Source of the DNA: an uncultured Bacilli bacterium
GTDB lineage: Bacteria; Bacillota_I; Bacilli_A; RF39; UBA660
Length of the DNA: 16,157 bases
Direction: 5' to 3'
Assembly (NCBI GenBank): GCA_947588865.1
Contig: CANPYQ010000021.1
Coordinates: forward strand, 1 to 16,157
Positions 14,922-16,157 of this stretch are shown one piece after another. The translations under genes and the position numbers were made by a program. Every line of letters starts with the position of its first letter. Positions within the stretch are counted from its first letter, which is position 1. The notes under the pieces are model-generated. The model was not told where the DNA came from, did not search any database, and saw only the letters and a list, made by a program, of their open reading frames with translations.

Positions 14922-15931
14922 AATATCCCCTCGAAATAAAGAATTAAAAATAATGATATAAAAATTAATAAAAATATTATTAACCAAAATAAAATCATTT
15001 TTTTCTTATCTATTGGTATTTCTCCTGTTATTTTGCCTGTTTGACCATTCATGGCAAATGTAAATATTTTATTTTTATATTTTATATTCATAATCCAAAT
15101 GGGAAGTAATATATTATACCCATCAAAATTATTAAAAGTAACAGATTTTTTTAATATAGAAACACTATCATAATCTTTTATATGTTTACTAATCTCATCG
15201 GCAAAACAATTAGAAATAATTTCCATAGCATTATTTTTTGCATTTTCTTTTGAAATATCATTATTTTCTAATAGAAATCCCGATAAATCGGAATTATTGA
15301 ATTTCTTTAATTCATCATAATTATATGGTTCAATAAAGTTTATTATTGAATTATTAAAATTTTTAGAACCATTTATTAAAATATGCTCAAAACACATATG
15401 TCCTACTCTAGTCACGGAATAAGTATCAGTTTTAATATATTTATATTTTCCACTTTTAAAAGTGTTATTTTTCTTACAATCATACTCTGCAATTCCATTA
15501 GCATTACAATTGAACAAGTAATATGGAATATAAATTCCATGCATTTCTTCTATATTTTTTTTATTATTAAATTCTTTTGGCTTAAATATTTTCCATTGTT
15601 TAAAATTTTTATAAGAATTTATAGCAACTTCTTTAGTAAATTTAAAAGGTATAATGTAATCTGAATGAATTTGATGATTAAATTTATCGATTAAGATAGA
15701 CTCTGCTTTGCAATAAATACATGAATTTGTCATTTTATCCGAATCTGCAATAAATTTTACTCCACATTTTTGACAAAAATATATATATTTATTAAAATTT
15801 TTTTGTGAATTATTATCAAAAAATTCTTCAATATTAAATTCATTTTTACAATATTCACACTGTAATTTATAACCATCAAATTTCAATATTGCACTACATT
15901 TTGGGCATTTATACTGTTGTGTATTATCCAA
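14918..15931 (-). CDS. Zinc-ribbon protein with C-terminal membrane anchor
   Basis: The protein has 337 aa from the TTG at 15931. Two zinc ribbons open it: C9, C12, C25, C28 (YKCPKC ... CEYC) and C53, C56, C71, C74 (CQKC ... CIYC). A middle domain of about 220 residues holds GIYIPYYLFNCNANG and ILLPIWIMNIKYKNK, typical of this uncharacterised Bacillota family of zinc-ribbon proteins whose middle resembles a barrel-like membrane-associated fold (inference). One hydrophobic helix is at about 310-333. The TTG is favoured because AGGTGAT lies just before it and because the protein then begins at the conserved QYKCPKC region; ATG at 15961 has no ribosome site. It is first of a two-gene operon with the TPM gene. 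Function unknown. Confidence 0.78.
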   Translation of the reverse strand: MDNTQQYKCPKCSAILKFDGYKLQCEYCKNEFNIEEFFDNNSQKNFNKYIYFCQKCGVKFIADSDKMTNSCIYCKAESILIDKFNHQIHSDYIIPFKFTKEVAINSYKNFKQWKIFKPKEFNNKKNIEEMHGIYIPYYLFNCNANGIAEYDCKKNNTFKSGKYKYIKTDTYSVTRVGHMCFEHILINGSKNFNNSIINFIEPYNYDELKKFNNSDLSGFLLENNDISKENAKNNAMEIISNCFADEISKHIKDYDSVSILKKSVTFNNFDGYNILLPIWIMNIKYKNKIFTFAMNGQTGKITGEIPIDKKKMILFWLIIFLLIFISLFLILYFEGIL

Positions 15932-15980
15932 AATATCACCTACTTTTTCATTTATAATCATCTATCATATTTATATATTT

Positions 15981-16009
15981 AGTATACCATTACGACTTTT
16001 ACTAGTCAA
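15981..16009 (-). promoter_or_regulatory. Strong promoter for the zinc-ribbon/TPM operon
   Basis: On the minus strand TTGACT (16004-16009) is followed after exactly 17 bases by TATACT (15981-15986), preceded by TGG (extended -10). The spacer and -35 contain a small inverted repeat GACT/AGTC. From 16010 to 16080 I see only AT-rich upstream sequence. Confidence 0.75.
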
Positions 16010-16080
16010 GATAAATATTTGAATCACTTAATAACATTTTAACAAATTATTATTATTTATAATAAAAACTTGGAAAATTC

Positions 16081-16105
16081 GGTTCTATAATAAATAGTGT
16101 TGGTG
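16081..16105. repeat. Terminal inverted repeat of the right-hand IS-like element
   Basis: These 25 nt are the inverted partner of 50-74, with about 20 identical positions. Confidence 0.65.
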
Positions 16106-16138
16106 AGAAAACTTGACACTATTTTTTAATATATAAAA

Positions 16139-16157
16139 ATGAGTCATATCAGAAACT
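16139..16157 (+). CDS. Start of a probable ISL3-family transposase (partial)
   Basis: Only six codons (MSHIRN) are in the window before it ends. The call rests on position inside the IS end and on resemblance to the short polar N-termini of ISL3 transposases. No good ribosome binding site is seen upstream. Confidence 0.4.

Larger units (their letters stand above)
16081..16157 (+). mobile_element. Left end of an ISL3-like insertion sequence (partial)
   Basis: The tip GGTTC begins at 16081 and the terminal repeat runs to about 16105 with AATAGTGTTGGTG. A subterminal inverted repeat AATAGTGT/ACACTATT (16093-16100, 16115-16122) follows, ending in a run of T's that could block transcription from outside. 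An ATG at 16139 opens a frame MSHIRN running off the window; this looks like the N-terminus of an ISL3-family transposase, though six codons cannot prove it. The body of the element lies to the right. Confidence 0.65.

Noticed and set aside
15383..15664. 93-aa plus-strand frame inside the zinc-ribbon gene
   Set aside because: Antisense to a gene with conserved cysteines, a promoter and a coupled neighbour; no ribosome site.
1..16157. Composite transposon carrying the whole region
   Set aside because: IS-like ends flank the window, but the cargo is housekeeping genes (topA, prfB, ftsEX) and the flanking 8-base sequences do not match; separate insertions of a multi-copy IS explain it better.

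Overview
The window is strongly AT-rich (about a quarter G+C by eye), uses the standard code (TGG for Trp, TGA as stop) and has strong AGGAGG or GGTGAT-type ribosome binding sites. It carries a Gram-positive-like gene set: topA with C-terminal zinc ribbons, prfB next to a YitT-family gene and ftsEX, FemABX, DUF1540, and HgdC-type activase genes. This points to an anaerobic low-GC member of the Bacillota, most likely a clostridial or related gut lineage. The species cannot be named from the sequence.

Layout from left to right. Positions 1-74 are the outer end of an ISL3-like insertion element. A 63-aa membrane protein gene (minus strand, own promoter) lies directly beside it, followed by topA (minus, strong promoter). 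Next is a minus-strand block of four genes read from 6639 down to 2580: two 2-hydroxyacyl-CoA dehydratase-like proteins (COG3580 and COG3581 type), an ATP-dependent activase (BadF/HgdC family), and an HTH-metallophosphoesterase with its own promoter. A small Cys-rich DUF1540 gene is divergent from this block. A FemABX peptidoglycan-bridge gene (plus) converges on a small Flp-type prepilin gene (minus) across a 22-bp perfect inverted repeat that can terminate both. The prepilin shares interleaved divergent promoters with a DUF192 gene (plus), which in turn converges on a COG2509 flavoprotein gene (minus).

The right part is a minus-strand operon prfB - yitT-like - ftsE - ftsX with tight overlaps and a clear terminator. 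prfB carries the autoregulatory +1 programmed frameshift site. Upstream of it is a translationally coupled pair, a zinc-ribbon membrane protein followed by a secreted, membrane-anchored TPM-domain protein, driven by a near-consensus promoter. From 16081 to the end is the left end of an ISL3-like element, including the first codons of its transposase.

The genes are mostly housekeeping or envelope-related: FemABX and FtsEX act in wall synthesis and division, prfB in translation termination, topA in DNA supercoiling. The less explained parts are the three-gene activase/dehydratase set of unknown substrate, the orphan Flp-like pilin paired with DUF192, the HTH-metallophosphoesterase with a palindrome at its predicted transcription start, and the zinc-ribbon/TPM pair. 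The window begins and ends about 77 nt inside IS-like termini, which suggests it is a whole assembly contig bounded by a repeated element.
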